Assembly: GCF_000423565.1 (NCBI RefSeq)
Contig: NZ_AUIF01000041.1
Coordinates: forward strand, 1-64,000
Direction: 5' to 3'
Origin: Runella zeae DSM 19591
GTDB lineage: Bacteria > Bacteroidota > Bacteroidia > Cytophagales > Spirosomataceae
DNA length: 64,000 nt
This document shows positions 51,406-59,684 of this stretch, piece by piece. How positions within the stretch are numbered: the first letter of the stretch is position 1; each line of letters starts with the position of its first letter. Below the pieces are notes generated by a model, which had not been told where the DNA came from, made no database searches, and saw nothing but the letters and a program-made list of their open reading frames with translations. The position numbers and the translations under genes were made by a program.

Positions 51406-52236
51406 CTACTCTGATTGATGCGTAGGTAAGATACCTTCTTTCTCGGCTTGAGATGGGTAGCTGTGTAATTGAACAGGCTTGGCACCTTTACGCATTTTGA
51501 TGTTGAGAAACTCCACAAAAAGCGAAAAAGCAATGGCAAAATAAAGATAACCTTTAGGAACTGAACCTACGTGAGTATTGAAAATAGAAACTTCTGCTAA
51601 GTGAGCACCTTCTGCAATCAGCATGAAACCGATAGCAATCAAAAAAGCCAAGCCTAGCATTTGTACAGAAGGGTGACGATTGACAAAATCGCCCACTGGA
51701 CCCGAAAATAGCATCATGATGACCACCGATAGCACCACGGCGATAATCATGACCGTCACGTTTTGGGTAAGACCAATAGCCGTCAAAATAGAATCAATCG
51801 AAAACACCACGTTGATAAGGGCGATTTGGATAACCACGCTGCTAAGCGTAGCTTTTCCTTTGCTTTGAGTAGTGTGGACTTCTTCCTCAGCGCCTTCCAA
51901 TTTGTGGTGAATCTCAGACGTACTTTTGTAAAGAAGAAACAATCCTCCCACAATAAGAATAACGCTTTGTCCTGAGAAGGCGGCTTGTAGCCACCCCATA
52001 TCGATATGGGTAAAAGGCTTAGAAAGCGAAATGATAAACGAAATACCAAACAACAAAGATACCCTGAAAATCATGGCAAGGAGCAAGCCGATGTTTCGTG
52101 CTTTGGGTTGGTCTGTCCGAGAGAGCTTGTTGGCTGCAATCGAGATAAAGATGATGTTGTCGATACCCAAAACGATTTCCAAAAACGTCAGGGTTAGTAA
52201 ACTAATAATCGCATCGGCGGTAAATAATGATTCCAT
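51406..52236 (-). CDS. TerC-family integral membrane protein
   Basis: The 276-residue protein has seven to eight helices and the TerC signatures LEIVLGIDNIIFISI (N-terminal) and VFSIDSILTAIGLTQN (middle), each with the conserved Asp pair. The family is linked to tellurite resistance and, in recent work, to metal (manganese) loading of exported proteins. A His- and acid-containing loop (EGAEEEVHTTQSKGK) separates the two halves. It stands alone with its own terminator. Confidence 0.92.
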   Translation of the reverse strand: MESLFTADAIISLLTLTFLEIVLGIDNIIFISIAANKLSRTDQPKARNIGLLLAMIFRVSLLFGISFIISLSKPFTHIDMGWLQAAFSGQSVILIVGGLFLLYKSTSEIHHKLEGAEEEVHTTQSKGKATLSSVVIQIALINVVFSIDSILTAIGLTQNVTVMIIAVVLSVVIMMLFSGPVGDFVNRHPSVQMLGLAFLIAIGFMLIAEGAHLAEVSIFNTHVGSVPKGYLYFAIAFSLFVEFLNIKMRKGAKPVQLHSYPSQAEKEGILPTHQSE

Positions 52237-52289
52237 TGAGTGTAGAGAAATTTAGCAGAGAATGATAGATGACAAAAAAACGATTTGTG

Positions 52290-52297
52290 TAAGTTTG
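52290..52297 (+). promoter_or_regulatory. Candidate -7 element of the aminotransferase gene
   Basis: TAAGTTTG matches TAnnTTTG and lies 107 nt before the ATG at 52404. A TTTG -33 box is not seen at normal spacing, so support is weak. Confidence 0.3.
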
Positions 52298-52403
52298 GTT
52301 TTAAAGATAATTGACAAATTGTGATTGAGAAAAAGGAAAACCCAAAATTCATCGCGAATTCGGTGTGAATAGAATAATTTTACACGAAATTACCAAACAC
52401 TAC

Positions 52404-53555
52404 ATGGACGGTTTAAAAATAGAGTCGAAACTTCCCAACGTCGGAACCACCATATTTACTGTAATGTCGGCACTTGCTCATGAGTATGATGCCATCAATC
52501 TTTCTCAAGGATACCCTGATTTTGAAATGCCTGAGCCTTTGGTCAGGCTTACTAGTCAGGCCATGGAACGAGGCTTTAATCAATATTCTCCGATGGCTGG
52601 CTGGATGCCCCTTCGCGAGAGTATTGCCTCCAAAATCCAAGATTTGTATGGAGTGGTTGTCAATCCTGATTCCGAAATCACTATCACACCAGGAGGAACC
52701 TATGCTATCTATACGGCTTTTACGTCGGTACTAAGAGCAGGAGACGAGGTGATTGTGTTTGAGCCGGCCTATGATAGCTATATCCCCAATATCGAAGTGA
52801 ATGGTGCCGTAGCGATTAGGATTCCGCTACAATTTCCGTCTTATCAAATCGACTGGGAGGAAGTAAAAGCGCGGATTACCCCTCGTACTCGCATGATTGC
52901 GCTCAATTCTCCTCACAATCCCACCGGCAGTGTGTTGCGCGAGGAAGACATTGCGCAGTTGCGTCATTTAGTGCAGCAGCACAACCTGCTCATTCTGTCT
53001 GACGAGGTGTATGAGCATCTTATCTATGACCACGAACCACACCGAAGTATCTTGCGGTACCCCGATTTGCGTGAGCGAGCTTTTGTTTGTTTTTCATTTG
53101 GGAAAGTATACCATTGTACTGGTTGGAAAATGGGCTATTGCGTAGCTCCTCCTGCTTTTACGGTAGAGTTTCGCAAAGTACATCAGTTCAATTGTTTTTC
53201 ATGTTATACGCCAGCGCAGGTGGCATTGGGAGAGTATCTCAAAGATAAACATGCTTATCGGGCTATTGCCCAGTTTTACCAGCAAAAACGAGATTACTTT
53301 GGGATATTGATGAAACAAACGCGTTTTAAGCCGTTACCTAGCCGAGGTAGTTATTTTCAACTATACCATTTCGATCATTTTTCGAGTGAGTCCGACAGGG
53401 AGTTTTCTATTCGGCTTACCAAAGAGCATGGAGTAGCGTGTATCCCAGTGTCGGCGTTTTATCAAGAAGGAATAGACAACGGTGTAGTGCGCTTTTGTTT
53501 TGCCAAAAAACAAGAAACGCTCGAAAAAGCCGTCGAAAGATTGGTCAAAATATAA
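52404..53555 (+). CDS. Methionine aminotransferase-like PLP enzyme (YbdL type)
   Basis: The 383-residue fold-type I aminotransferase has NSPHNPTG (Asn172), LSDEVYEHL (Asp200, Tyr203) and the PLP lysine in SFGKVYHCTGWKMGY (Lys234), and a C-terminal Arg region GVVRFCFA. The FGK-x-YH-x-TGWK-x-GY pattern is that of YbdL/kynurenine aminotransferase-like enzymes acting on methionine in the salvage pathway. The frame opens at a GTG (52365); the ATG at 52404 (MDGLKIESKLPNVG) matches the family start. The reductase gene follows 27 nt later on the same strand. Confidence 0.92.
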   Translation: MDGLKIESKLPNVGTTIFTVMSALAHEYDAINLSQGYPDFEMPEPLVRLTSQAMERGFNQYSPMAGWMPLRESIASKIQDLYGVVVNPDSEITITPGGTYAIYTAFTSVLRAGDEVIVFEPAYDSYIPNIEVNGAVAIRIPLQFPSYQIDWEEVKARITPRTRMIALNSPHNPTGSVLREEDIAQLRHLVQQHNLLILSDEVYEHLIYDHEPHRSILRYPDLRERAFVCFSFGKVYHCTGWKMGYCVAPPAFTVEFRKVHQFNCFSCYTPAQVALGEYLKDKHAYRAIAQFYQQKRDYFGILMKQTRFKPLPSRGSYFQLYHFDHFSSESDREFSIRLTKEHGVACIPVSAFYQEGIDNGVVRFCFAKKQETLEKAVERLVKI

Positions 53556-53582
53556 GTAATCGTAACCCTAAACTAAGAATTG

Positions 53583-54623
53583 ATGTCCAGTACTATCCAA
53601 CTACGCGTAAAAGCATTTGTCAGTGAAACTTATGACGCCAAGACAATCTTCTTAGAACCCCTTGATGGCGAGAAAATGTTATACGAATCAGGACAATTCC
53701 TGACGTTGATAGTACGACACAATGACCATGAAGTTCGTCGGTCGTATTCCTTGAGTTCTTGGCCTGAAGAAGATAATCTGTGCATTACGGTCAAACGAGT
53801 GACTAACGGCGAAATCTCACGATACTTGCTTGACCACTTGAAGGTAGGGGATGTGTTGGAAGCATTGCTACCAGCGGGCAGATTTATGGTGACTACGCAG
53901 TCAGCTACCAAACGCGACATTTTTATGTTTGCTGCGGGAAGCGGAATTACGCCTATGTATTCGTTGCTCAAAAAAGTCCTATATCTCGAACCCCAAAGTG
54001 TAATCACGTTGCTTTACAGCAATACCCGTGAGCGTACAATTATTTTTAAAGATGCTCTAGAAGAGCTTCAAGCTCAGTTTCCTAGCCAACTGCGCTTGTA
54101 TCATCTCCTGAGCGAACCTTCCTCAGAATGGGATGGAATGCGCGGTCGGCTCAATAATACGCTCACCGAAGATTGGGTAAAAAACAAACTACTCTTTGAG
54201 CCAAAAGATGCTTTGTTTTTTGTTTGTGGGCCGCCCATTTATATGCAAGTAGTACAGTTTACGTTGGGATATATGGGCTTTGATGAAACCCAAATTCGTA
54301 AAGAAAATTTTACGATTCCAACCGCAATTCCTCAATTACCTACCTCGGAAGCACATACGATTGGTCTTCGATATTTGGGAAAAGACTACCAACTCACAGT
54401 ACCTGCTTATACCAATATCTTGAAAGCGGCACTTGAGGCAGGTATTCAGCTTCCTTACAGTTGTAGAGGAGGACGGTGCTCGGCTTGTATTGGTAAATGT
54501 ATCTCGGGAAAAGTAGGAATGATTATCAATGATGTATTGACAGAACGAGACTTGGCGCAGGGATGGATGCTTACCTGTACAGGATACCCTCAGGATGACG
54601 AAGTAGTGATACAAATACTCTGA
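53583..54623 (+). CDS. PaaE/Hcr-like FAD-2Fe-2S oxidoreductase
   Basis: The 346-residue protein has a ferredoxin-reductase FAD domain (about 1-105, with RRSYSLSSWP), an NAD(P)H domain (MFAAGSGITPMYSLL, then FFVCGPPIYM) and a C-terminal plant-type 2Fe-2S ferredoxin. The cluster ligands are Cys294, Cys299, Cys302 and Cys332 (SCRGGRCSACIGKC ... LTCTG). This order is that of the electron-transfer component of ring-cleaving or phenylacetyl-CoA oxygenases (PaaE). No oxygenase is adjacent, so the partner is unknown. The TTG at 53580 precedes the ATG chosen. Confidence 0.9.
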   Translation: MSSTIQLRVKAFVSETYDAKTIFLEPLDGEKMLYESGQFLTLIVRHNDHEVRRSYSLSSWPEEDNLCITVKRVTNGEISRYLLDHLKVGDVLEALLPAGRFMVTTQSATKRDIFMFAAGSGITPMYSLLKKVLYLEPQSVITLLYSNTRERTIIFKDALEELQAQFPSQLRLYHLLSEPSSEWDGMRGRLNNTLTEDWVKNKLLFEPKDALFFVCGPPIYMQVVQFTLGYMGFDETQIRKENFTIPTAIPQLPTSEAHTIGLRYLGKDYQLTVPAYTNILKAALEAGIQLPYSCRGGRCSACIGKCISGKVGMIINDVLTERDLAQGWMLTCTGYPQDDEVVIQIL

Positions 54624-54629
54624 AAATCT

Positions 54630-55109
54630 TTATTTTACGACTCGCCTTACGCCCATGTACCTTTTTTGATAATAATCGGCGTGCAGAAAATCATAGCGAA
54701 TTCCCCCTTTCCATGCCGAATGTATAAACTTGACGTAGTTTGTGCCTACTTCTACAATCATGCCTACATGGCCAATGCGAGCACTTTGGGAATTGTGTCC
54801 TTTGAAAAATATCAAGTCACCTGCTTTGGCTTCGCCTAGGGCGATTTCGACGCCATGCGAAATCTGGGCAGCGCTTGAATGAGGTAAATAATAACCAAAT
54901 TTGGAGAAGCAATATCTGACAAATCCTGAACAATCAAAGCCTTTGGGAGAACTGCCTCCGCTCCGATAGCGATAAGCAAGATGCTTGTGGGCAAACTTCA
55001 ATAAATCGCTTATGACGGGAGTATGGTTAGTGGAGTCAGCAGCCGCTTTTTGGGCGAAAACACCTTGCGAGAAAATACATAATACAAGTACTAAAAGTAG
55101 TTTTTTCAT
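54630..55109 (-). CDS. NlpC/P60-family cell-wall peptidase
   Basis: The 159-residue exported protein has a signal peptide (ending FSQGVFAQ, residue 20) and a C40 peptidase domain with the triad Cys60 (GFDCSGFVRY), His114 (IGHVGMIVE) and His130 (KFIHSA). It cuts the gamma-D-Glu-diaminopimelate bond or related links in peptidoglycan stems. There is no SH3 or LysM targeting domain. It converges with the reductase gene (6-bp gap). Confidence 0.92.
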   Translation of the reverse strand: MKKLLLVLVLCIFSQGVFAQKAAADSTNHTPVISDLLKFAHKHLAYRYRSGGSSPKGFDCSGFVRYCFSKFGYYLPHSSAAQISHGVEIALGEAKAGDLIFFKGHNSQSARIGHVGMIVEVGTNYVKFIHSAWKGGIRYDFLHADYYQKRYMGVRRVVK

Positions 55110-55591
55110 GTATGTCTTGGGGTTTATTAAGTAGCCAAAAATGGTACAATAACAATGCCAATAACGGTAACAAAAAGGATAAAACCAAGAATTTGCTAGG
55201 TTATTTTATGCCTGATTGAGACACTATGTGACTAGGTGAGCAGTAGTGCCATAAAATGATTTTTGGGTGTTTCTAAAGGAAAAAATCCCTTAAAGTGTTG
55301 GAACTTAGGTTGATATAATATTTTGTTTGGAGATGTGTCTGCTCACTTTTATAATGAAAAAGAGAATATTTTAAGCAAAATATTTTTCGGAGAAGCGAAT
55401 AGATTCAAACAACATATTTGCCAAAATAAGGAGACTTTTGGGGGAAACTAAGCCGATGAGTAGTCTATCATAAACCCTAGACGTATGCCACAAAAACCAT
55501 ACCGTTTTTTAAACAAAATTGCTTGATAATTTGTACTAAAATAAGATAAAGTGAGTTATAGAAATATAAAAAAAACGTAATCAGCCAACGA
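55110..55591. other. 482-bp intergenic stretch
   Basis: Between the divergent NlpC and DoxX genes I see no open frame, hairpin or clean TAnnTTTG element that I would call. It must hold both promoters. The sequence is AT-rich. Confidence 0.4.
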
Positions 55592-56011
55592 ATGAATTCA
55601 TTATTAAAAAACACAGCTATTGGTACTTTGACAGATATATGGTTGCTTTTGCTACGTGTCTTGGGGGGCGGTTTCATGTTTTTAGCACACGGTCTTCCCA
55701 AATGGCACAAACTCATGGCGGGAGGCACTATTAAATTTAGAGACCCATTGCATATTGGTACTTACCCGTCACTTTTATTGGCCGTTTTTGCGGAAGTTTT
55801 CTGTGCACTTTTGCTGTTGTTGGGTGTCAAAAGCCGTTTAATGAGTATTCCGCTCATGATTACAATGATGGTGGCCGCTTTTGTGGCTCACAGCGACGAC
55901 CCGTTTGCTAAAAAAGAAGCGGCATTGTTATATTTATTGCTCTACGGAACCATCTTTGTTTTTGGGGGAGGTAAGCATTCTATTGATGGCTTGCGGGAGC
56001 GAAATCGCTAA
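55592..56011 (+). CDS. DoxX-family membrane protein
   Basis: The 139-residue protein has four helices and the DoxX features LLLLRVLGGGFMFLAHGLPKW (first helix with a conserved Gly/His), VFAEVFCALLLLLGVKSRL and HSDDPFAKKEAALLYLLLY. The family is linked to quinol oxidase or thiosulfate oxidation complexes and often to unknown redox roles. It lies 87 nt before arsR on the same strand. Its link to arsenic is not clear. Confidence 0.88.
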   Translation: MNSLLKNTAIGTLTDIWLLLLRVLGGGFMFLAHGLPKWHKLMAGGTIKFRDPLHIGTYPSLLLAVFAEVFCALLLLLGVKSRLMSIPLMITMMVAAFVAHSDDPFAKKEAALLYLLLYGTIFVFGGGKHSIDGLRERNR

Positions 56012-56064
56012 AAGAGAAAGGCTTGTAAATTTTTTTAGCGAAGAATATTTTTGTTTTAATTTTT

Positions 56065-56080
56065 ATCGTAATATTGCGAT
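56065..56080 (+). promoter_or_regulatory. Candidate ArsR operator 1 (before arsR)
   Basis: ATCGTAATATTGCGAT is a near-palindrome (ATCG-AATATT-CGAT with one mismatched pair) 18 nt before the arsR ATG. The same core recurs at 56443-56458. ArsR-family repressors bind such 12-2-12-like AT-rich dyads. Confidence 0.6.
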
Positions 56081-56098
56081 GGATTATTGATTTAACTC

Positions 56099-56425
56099 AT
56101 GGGACTGTCCAAAACAGAAGTTTTTACAGACAAAGAAAACCGTATCGCAGATTTAGCAAAGGCCTTTGCGCATCCTGCAAGAGTAGCTATTTTGCGGTTG
56201 TTGGCTCAAAAAAAGGCCTGTGTTTGCGGAGATTTGGTCGACGAACTGCCTCTTTCTCAGGCCACTGTGTCACAGCATTTAAAAGAGCTTAAACGTATCG
56301 GCATCATTCAAGGGAGTATTGAGCCTCCGCGTGTGTGTTATTGTATCAACCAAGTAGTTTGGGAAGAAGCTGAAGAAGCTTTTGGAGCTGTATTTGGGCT
56401 TTTAGCGAAAACAAGCTGTTGTTAA
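56099..56425 (+). CDS. arsR: ArsR/SmtB-family arsenic-type repressor
   Basis: The 108-residue winged-helix protein has the recognition helix [12 protein letters not shown] (about 53-64) and ligand cysteines in [11 protein letters not shown] (Cys41, Cys43), the helix-alpha3-type As(III) site. Further Cys occur at 80, 82, 107 and 108. It would repress its own operon and release the DNA on binding As(III) or a similar metalloid. The next gene encodes an arsenite methyltransferase, and matching operator-like sequences lie before both genes. Confidence 0.9.
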   Translation: MGLSKTEVFTDKENRIADLAKAFAHPARVAILRLLAQKKACVCGDLVDELPLSQATVSQHLKELKRIGIIQGSIEPPRVCYCINQVVWEEAEEAFGAVFGLLAKTSCC

Positions 56426-56442
56426 ATTTTTTTGCCATTAAT

Positions 56443-56458
56443 CATCGTAATATTACAA
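56443..56458 (+). promoter_or_regulatory. Candidate ArsR operator 2 (before arsM)
   Basis: ATCGTAATATTACAAT shares 11 leading bases with the site at 56065-56080 and is itself a near-perfect palindrome (one mismatched pair). It ends 2 nt before the arsM ATG, between arsR and arsM, where a bound repressor could also block elongation. Confidence 0.55.
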
Positions 56459-56460
56459 TC

Positions 56461-57792
56461 ATGAATGCTGAACAAGTACTTAAAGAACTGGTACGCGAAA
56501 AATACACGGAAGTGGCGGACCAATCAAAAAATCAAAATGCTGCCTCTTGCTGTGGGTGCGGGCCTAGCTGTAGTTCCGATGAAGATTTTATTGGAATCAT
56601 GGCCGAAGATTACACCAAGCTGAGTGGCTACGTGGCCGAGGCTGATTTGGGACTAGGATGCGGCCTGCCTACCCAATTTGCCCAAATCAAGAAAGGAGAT
56701 ACGGTGATAGATTTGGGAAGTGGTGCCGGCAATGATGCCTTTGTAGCTCGTACACAAGTAGGAGGGGAGGGCAAAGTAATAGGCATTGATTTTACGGAAG
56801 CAATGCTCAAAAAAGCCCGTATCAATGCCGAAAAATTGGGTTTTAATAACGTCGAATTTCGCTGGGGCGACATCGAAGAGATGCCCGTCAGCGATGGCAT
56901 AGCCGATGTAGTGGTGAGCAATTGTGTCTTGAATTTAGTCCCTAACAAAGCGCGTGTTTTTGAAGAAATCTATCGCGTACTCAAACCACAAGGTCATTTT
57001 AGTATTTCGGATATAGTATTGGTAGGGGAGCTTCCGGCGGGGCTTCAGCAGGCTGCTGAGATGTATGCAGGCTGCGTAGCGGGTGCTATTCAAAAAGAAT
57101 TGTATTTGGGGCTGATTCAAAAAACAGGCTTTGTCAATGTATTATTACAAAAAGAGCGCGAGATATACCTCCCTGATGAAATTTTAGGCTCTTTTTTGTC
57201 GGAGGCCGAAATAGCCGAGTTTAGACAAAGTGGTACAGGGATTTATAGTATTACGGTCTACGCCGAAAAGCCTGGCATGATTAGTCCTTCAATACAACTT
57301 AAAAAAGCACAAGCGTCTGATTTCGAATTGGTTGTAGAAACTTTGAAATCAGCAGGGCTACCTACCGAAGATATTGAACTTACTTTGCCCTATTTTTCGA
57401 TAGCATTGGCTGACGACAAGCTTGTAGGCGTAGCGGGGCTCGAAATATACGGTACGTATGGATTATTACGTTCGGTGGCAGTTTTGGAAGACTTTCGTAA
57501 TTTCAAAATTGCGCATCGGTTAGTCAATGGTATTCTCAAAGAAGCTCGTTTAGAGGGAGTTAAAGAAGTATATTTAATCACCACAACCGCCGAGAAGTAC
57601 TTTGAAAAAGAAGGTTTTGAACAGGTAGATAGAAGCGCTATACCTACCGAAGTCGCACATTCGTCCCAAATAAGCAGCTTATGCCCAAGTTCGGCGGTGG
57701 TGATGAAAAAGAAAGTAGAAAAGCCTAAAATTGAACTAAACAATCTGACTTCCAGCGCTGCCTGTTGTAGCCCTGATGCGGGTTGTTGCTAG
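56461..57792 (+). CDS. arsM: Arsenite methyltransferase fused to a GNAT (ArsN2-like) domain
   Basis: The 443-residue protein joins two enzymes. Residues 1-270 are an ArsM-type SAM methyltransferase: DLGSGAG (84-90), IGIDFTEAML, and Cys30, 31, 33, 37, 67, 155 and 205 in positions usual for As(III) binding. Residues 279-416 form a GNAT acetyltransferase like ArsN2. The pyrophosphate-loop glycine of RxxGxG is replaced (RNFKIA, 346-351), so acetyl transfer may be weak. A cysteine-rich tail (SAACCSPDAGCC, Cys435, 436, 442, 443) may hold the metalloid. The frame opens 14 codons earlier, overlapping arsR; the ATG at 56461 is chosen. No efflux pump or arsenate reductase gene is adjacent. Confidence 0.88.
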   Translation: MNAEQVLKELVREKYTEVADQSKNQNAASCCGCGPSCSSDEDFIGIMAEDYTKLSGYVAEADLGLGCGLPTQFAQIKKGDTVIDLGSGAGNDAFVARTQVGGEGKVIGIDFTEAMLKKARINAEKLGFNNVEFRWGDIEEMPVSDGIADVVVSNCVLNLVPNKARVFEEIYRVLKPQGHFSISDIVLVGELPAGLQQAAEMYAGCVAGAIQKELYLGLIQKTGFVNVLLQKEREIYLPDEILGSFLSEAEIAEFRQSGTGIYSITVYAEKPGMISPSIQLKKAQASDFELVVETLKSAGLPTEDIELTLPYFSIALADDKLVGVAGLEIYGTYGLLRSVAVLEDFRNFKIAHRLVNGILKEARLEGVKEVYLITTTAEKYFEKEGFEQVDRSAIPTEVAHSSQISSLCPSSAVVMKKKVEKPKIELNNLTSSAACCSPDAGCC

Positions 57793-57810
57793 TATTTAAG
57801 ATAGTATCGG

Positions 57811-57836
57811 GCCCGTGATAGATTCACGGGCTTTTT
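57811..57836 (+). terminator. Terminator of the arsenic operon
   Basis: GCCCGTGA (57811-57818) pairs exactly with 57824-57831 around a 5-base loop and is followed by TTTTT. It lies 18 nt after the arsM-fusion stop. Confidence 0.85.
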
Positions 57837-57845
57837 GATAATGCA

Positions 57846-58784
57846 CTATATTTTGTTGAAAATTGCGAGGAGCGATTTCTTTGCGGCGCTATCGGGTACT
57901 TTTACTAAAACGGCTCGCCATTCACTAGCCAACTTTTTGGTTGACTTTTGATCTGCTGCGTCCATTTCTTTGATGCTGTCGATAGGAAGAGCGCCTAATT
58001 CTTCTTTTAAATTATTGACAAAAAAAGCAGCATTTTTGCCATTAGGATACTTTTTGAGATAATTGCCAGCTTTGTTCATGGCTCTTTCGAGTACACATAC
58101 CCAATAGCCTTCACATTCTCCCCCTATTTCTAAATTACTTGCTTCAAAGGCTACTTGTTCTTTAAGGGGCGTATTGACAGGAATGCTGCTTTCTAATTTC
58201 CAAAGAAGTTGAGGGTCAAGAAAATAGCCTGCATTGCCATAGTCGGAGTAATAAACATAGTTTTTGTGAGTGCTTACCCAAGTTTTCAATTTGGTATTAT
58301 CGGGCTGAACAGTACGAGCTATTTTCTGAATACATAGCAACCGATAAAGTTCTAATTCTGCGATTTGAAGAGAAGTGAAATTTTTGTCATTTTTAAGACT
58401 CATAATCCATTTTTCTACTTCAAGGTTGGGACTGCTATCTTCTTCAGGACGCAACATATAGGCACGTGCCACCTCCAATAGAATTGTATGGAGTGGCTTT
58501 TGGTCAATTATTTTTGCTTGACTGGTAACAATCCACCCTATCTTGCCCGTACTGCTACTTATTTTGAGGGCTTTACCATTGCGAGATTTTTCTAATAATT
58601 TTACACTACTACCGATGCCAACTGAGCCATTAGGTTTACTAGTCAATGAAGGCTCTTGATAAAGAGAGGTGGCGGGGCGTGTAATCACCAATTCTTGAGC
58701 AATGGCACTATTTACTAAACCCCACGAGATAAAAATAGAGCATACGATGCTCATCTCAAATATAAATCTCTTTATAAATGGCAT
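57846..58784 (-). CDS. Exported SH3b-domain protein, unknown function
   Basis: The 312-residue protein has a signal peptide (ending VNSAIAQ, about residue 30) and a bacterial SH3-like beta domain (about 33-92: ATSLYQEPSLTSKP, GKIGWIVTSQAKI). A long helical region with an internal ECEGYWVCVLERA segment (two Cys) follows. The frame continues 33 codons upstream, but the signal peptide begins at the ATG 58784, which overlaps the preceding gene by 29 nt. It is probably translated from the same mRNA as that gene. The role may be peptidoglycan or ligand binding; this is inference. Confidence 0.65.
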   Translation of the reverse strand: MPFIKRFIFEMSIVCSIFISWGLVNSAIAQELVITRPATSLYQEPSLTSKPNGSVGIGSSVKLLEKSRNGKALKISSSTGKIGWIVTSQAKIIDQKPLHTILLEVARAYMLRPEEDSSPNLEVEKWIMSLKNDKNFTSLQIAELELYRLLCIQKIARTVQPDNTKLKTWVSTHKNYVYYSDYGNAGYFLDPQLLWKLESSIPVNTPLKEQVAFEASNLEIGGECEGYWVCVLERAMNKAGNYLKKYPNGKNAAFFVNNLKEELGALPIDSIKEMDAADQKSTKKLASEWRAVLVKVPDSAAKKSLLAIFNKI

Positions 58785-59427
58785 ATTGGTTGGGTTTGAA
58801 AGATTTAAGTTTAAAAAGTGGTTTTTTCCCAATATTGAAACGAGATACTTTGTCGTTGGTTGCTTTGCCTTTATCAGGCTCAAGCCACTGACCTTGGGTT
58901 AGCTCACCTACGCCAGTGCTGAGATTGAAGTCATATTTACGAAATTGATTGTTGTGGGTAGAGGCACTTGTATAAGTAGCACCAATCAATGCCCAGTCAT
59001 TGTTTTGGAAACGCCAACGATAATCATAGCCCCAACGGTCGGCGCTGCCTCCGTAAAACTGCACCAATAAAGTGCCGCGTTCGATGACCAATCCTGCCCA
59101 AGGGTCGCCAAAGACCCCTCCTTCGTTGGAGAGCAAAATAGATTCGTTGGATTGCACTGAAAGCTTATAGCTGCCGTCAGTTTGCTTGAAAGCTACCCAC
59201 AAGATTCTGGGGTTTTGGTCATTGTCAGTTTCTTTGAGATTTTTGACGGTGACATCACTTTCGATGACCACTGCAAGATCGGGTAAGTTATCTTTGTTTA
59301 AATCCCCTACCGCTTGTTCCAAAATATGCCAACCTTTGGGGACAAATGACTCCGTTTTGGTGCCAGAAGAGGGTAGAATAGGATATTGATAAATCTGAAA
59401 AAACAACAAAAAAAACAATGCGTTCAT
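58756..59427 (-). CDS. Exported FG-GAP/VCBS-like repeat protein
   Basis: The 223-residue protein has a hydrophobic N-terminus (LFFLLFFQIY) and a segment with VGDLNKDNLPDLAVVIES, the calcium-type DxNxDxxxD loop of FG-GAP/VCBS repeats. A beta-rich remainder follows. There is only one full repeat, so it is not a complete propeller. The open frame starts at a TTG (59451); the ATG at 59427 lies 22 nt after a good promoter. It overlaps the following SH3b gene by 29 nt, so the two are co-expressed. The role is unknown. Confidence 0.65.
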   Translation of the reverse strand: MNALFFLLFFQIYQYPILPSSGTKTESFVPKGWHILEQAVGDLNKDNLPDLAVVIESDVTVKNLKETDNDQNPRILWVAFKQTDGSYKLSVQSNESILLSNEGGVFGDPWAGLVIERGTLLVQFYGGSADRWGYDYRWRFQNNDWALIGATYTSASTHNNQFRKYDFNLSTGVGELTQGQWLEPDKGKATNDKVSRFNIGKKPLFKLKSFKPNQYAIYKEIYI

Positions 59428-59448
59428 AATGTAAAAATCAAGTTTTGC

Positions 59449-59480
59449 CAAAAATATACGTCAGCGATTCTTTTTGCAAC
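59449..59480 (-). promoter_or_regulatory. Promoter GTTG-N20-TATTTTTG for the FG-GAP/SH3b operon
   Basis: On the minus strand GTTG (59477-59480) is followed by 20 nt and TATTTTTG (59449-59456), an exact -7 match. It lies 22 nt before the ATG at 59427 and supports that start over the upstream TTG. Confidence 0.6.
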
Positions 59481-59620
59481 ATCATCTTTTAGAATAAATA
59501 TCGGACTTCCGTGGTTTTCTTATTAAGGCCTACTTGGAGTGGCTTCTATTGCTTCTTAAGCCTTAAAATGCGCGATTTGGGCAGGTCACAAACATAAATA
59601 TTCTTAAAGTTGGAAAATAT

Positions 59621-59652
59621 GTTGAGCCTCTCCGTGCTAAATCCTAACTTTG
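59621..59652 (+). promoter_or_regulatory. Promoter GTTG-N20-TAACTTTG of purL
   Basis: GTTG (59621-59624), 20 nt, then TAACTTTG (59645-59652), an exact -7 match. It lies 33 nt before the GTG start of purL. Confidence 0.6.
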
Positions 59653-59684
59653 CAGCGTGATATAGTCACATAATCGGTGTCATC

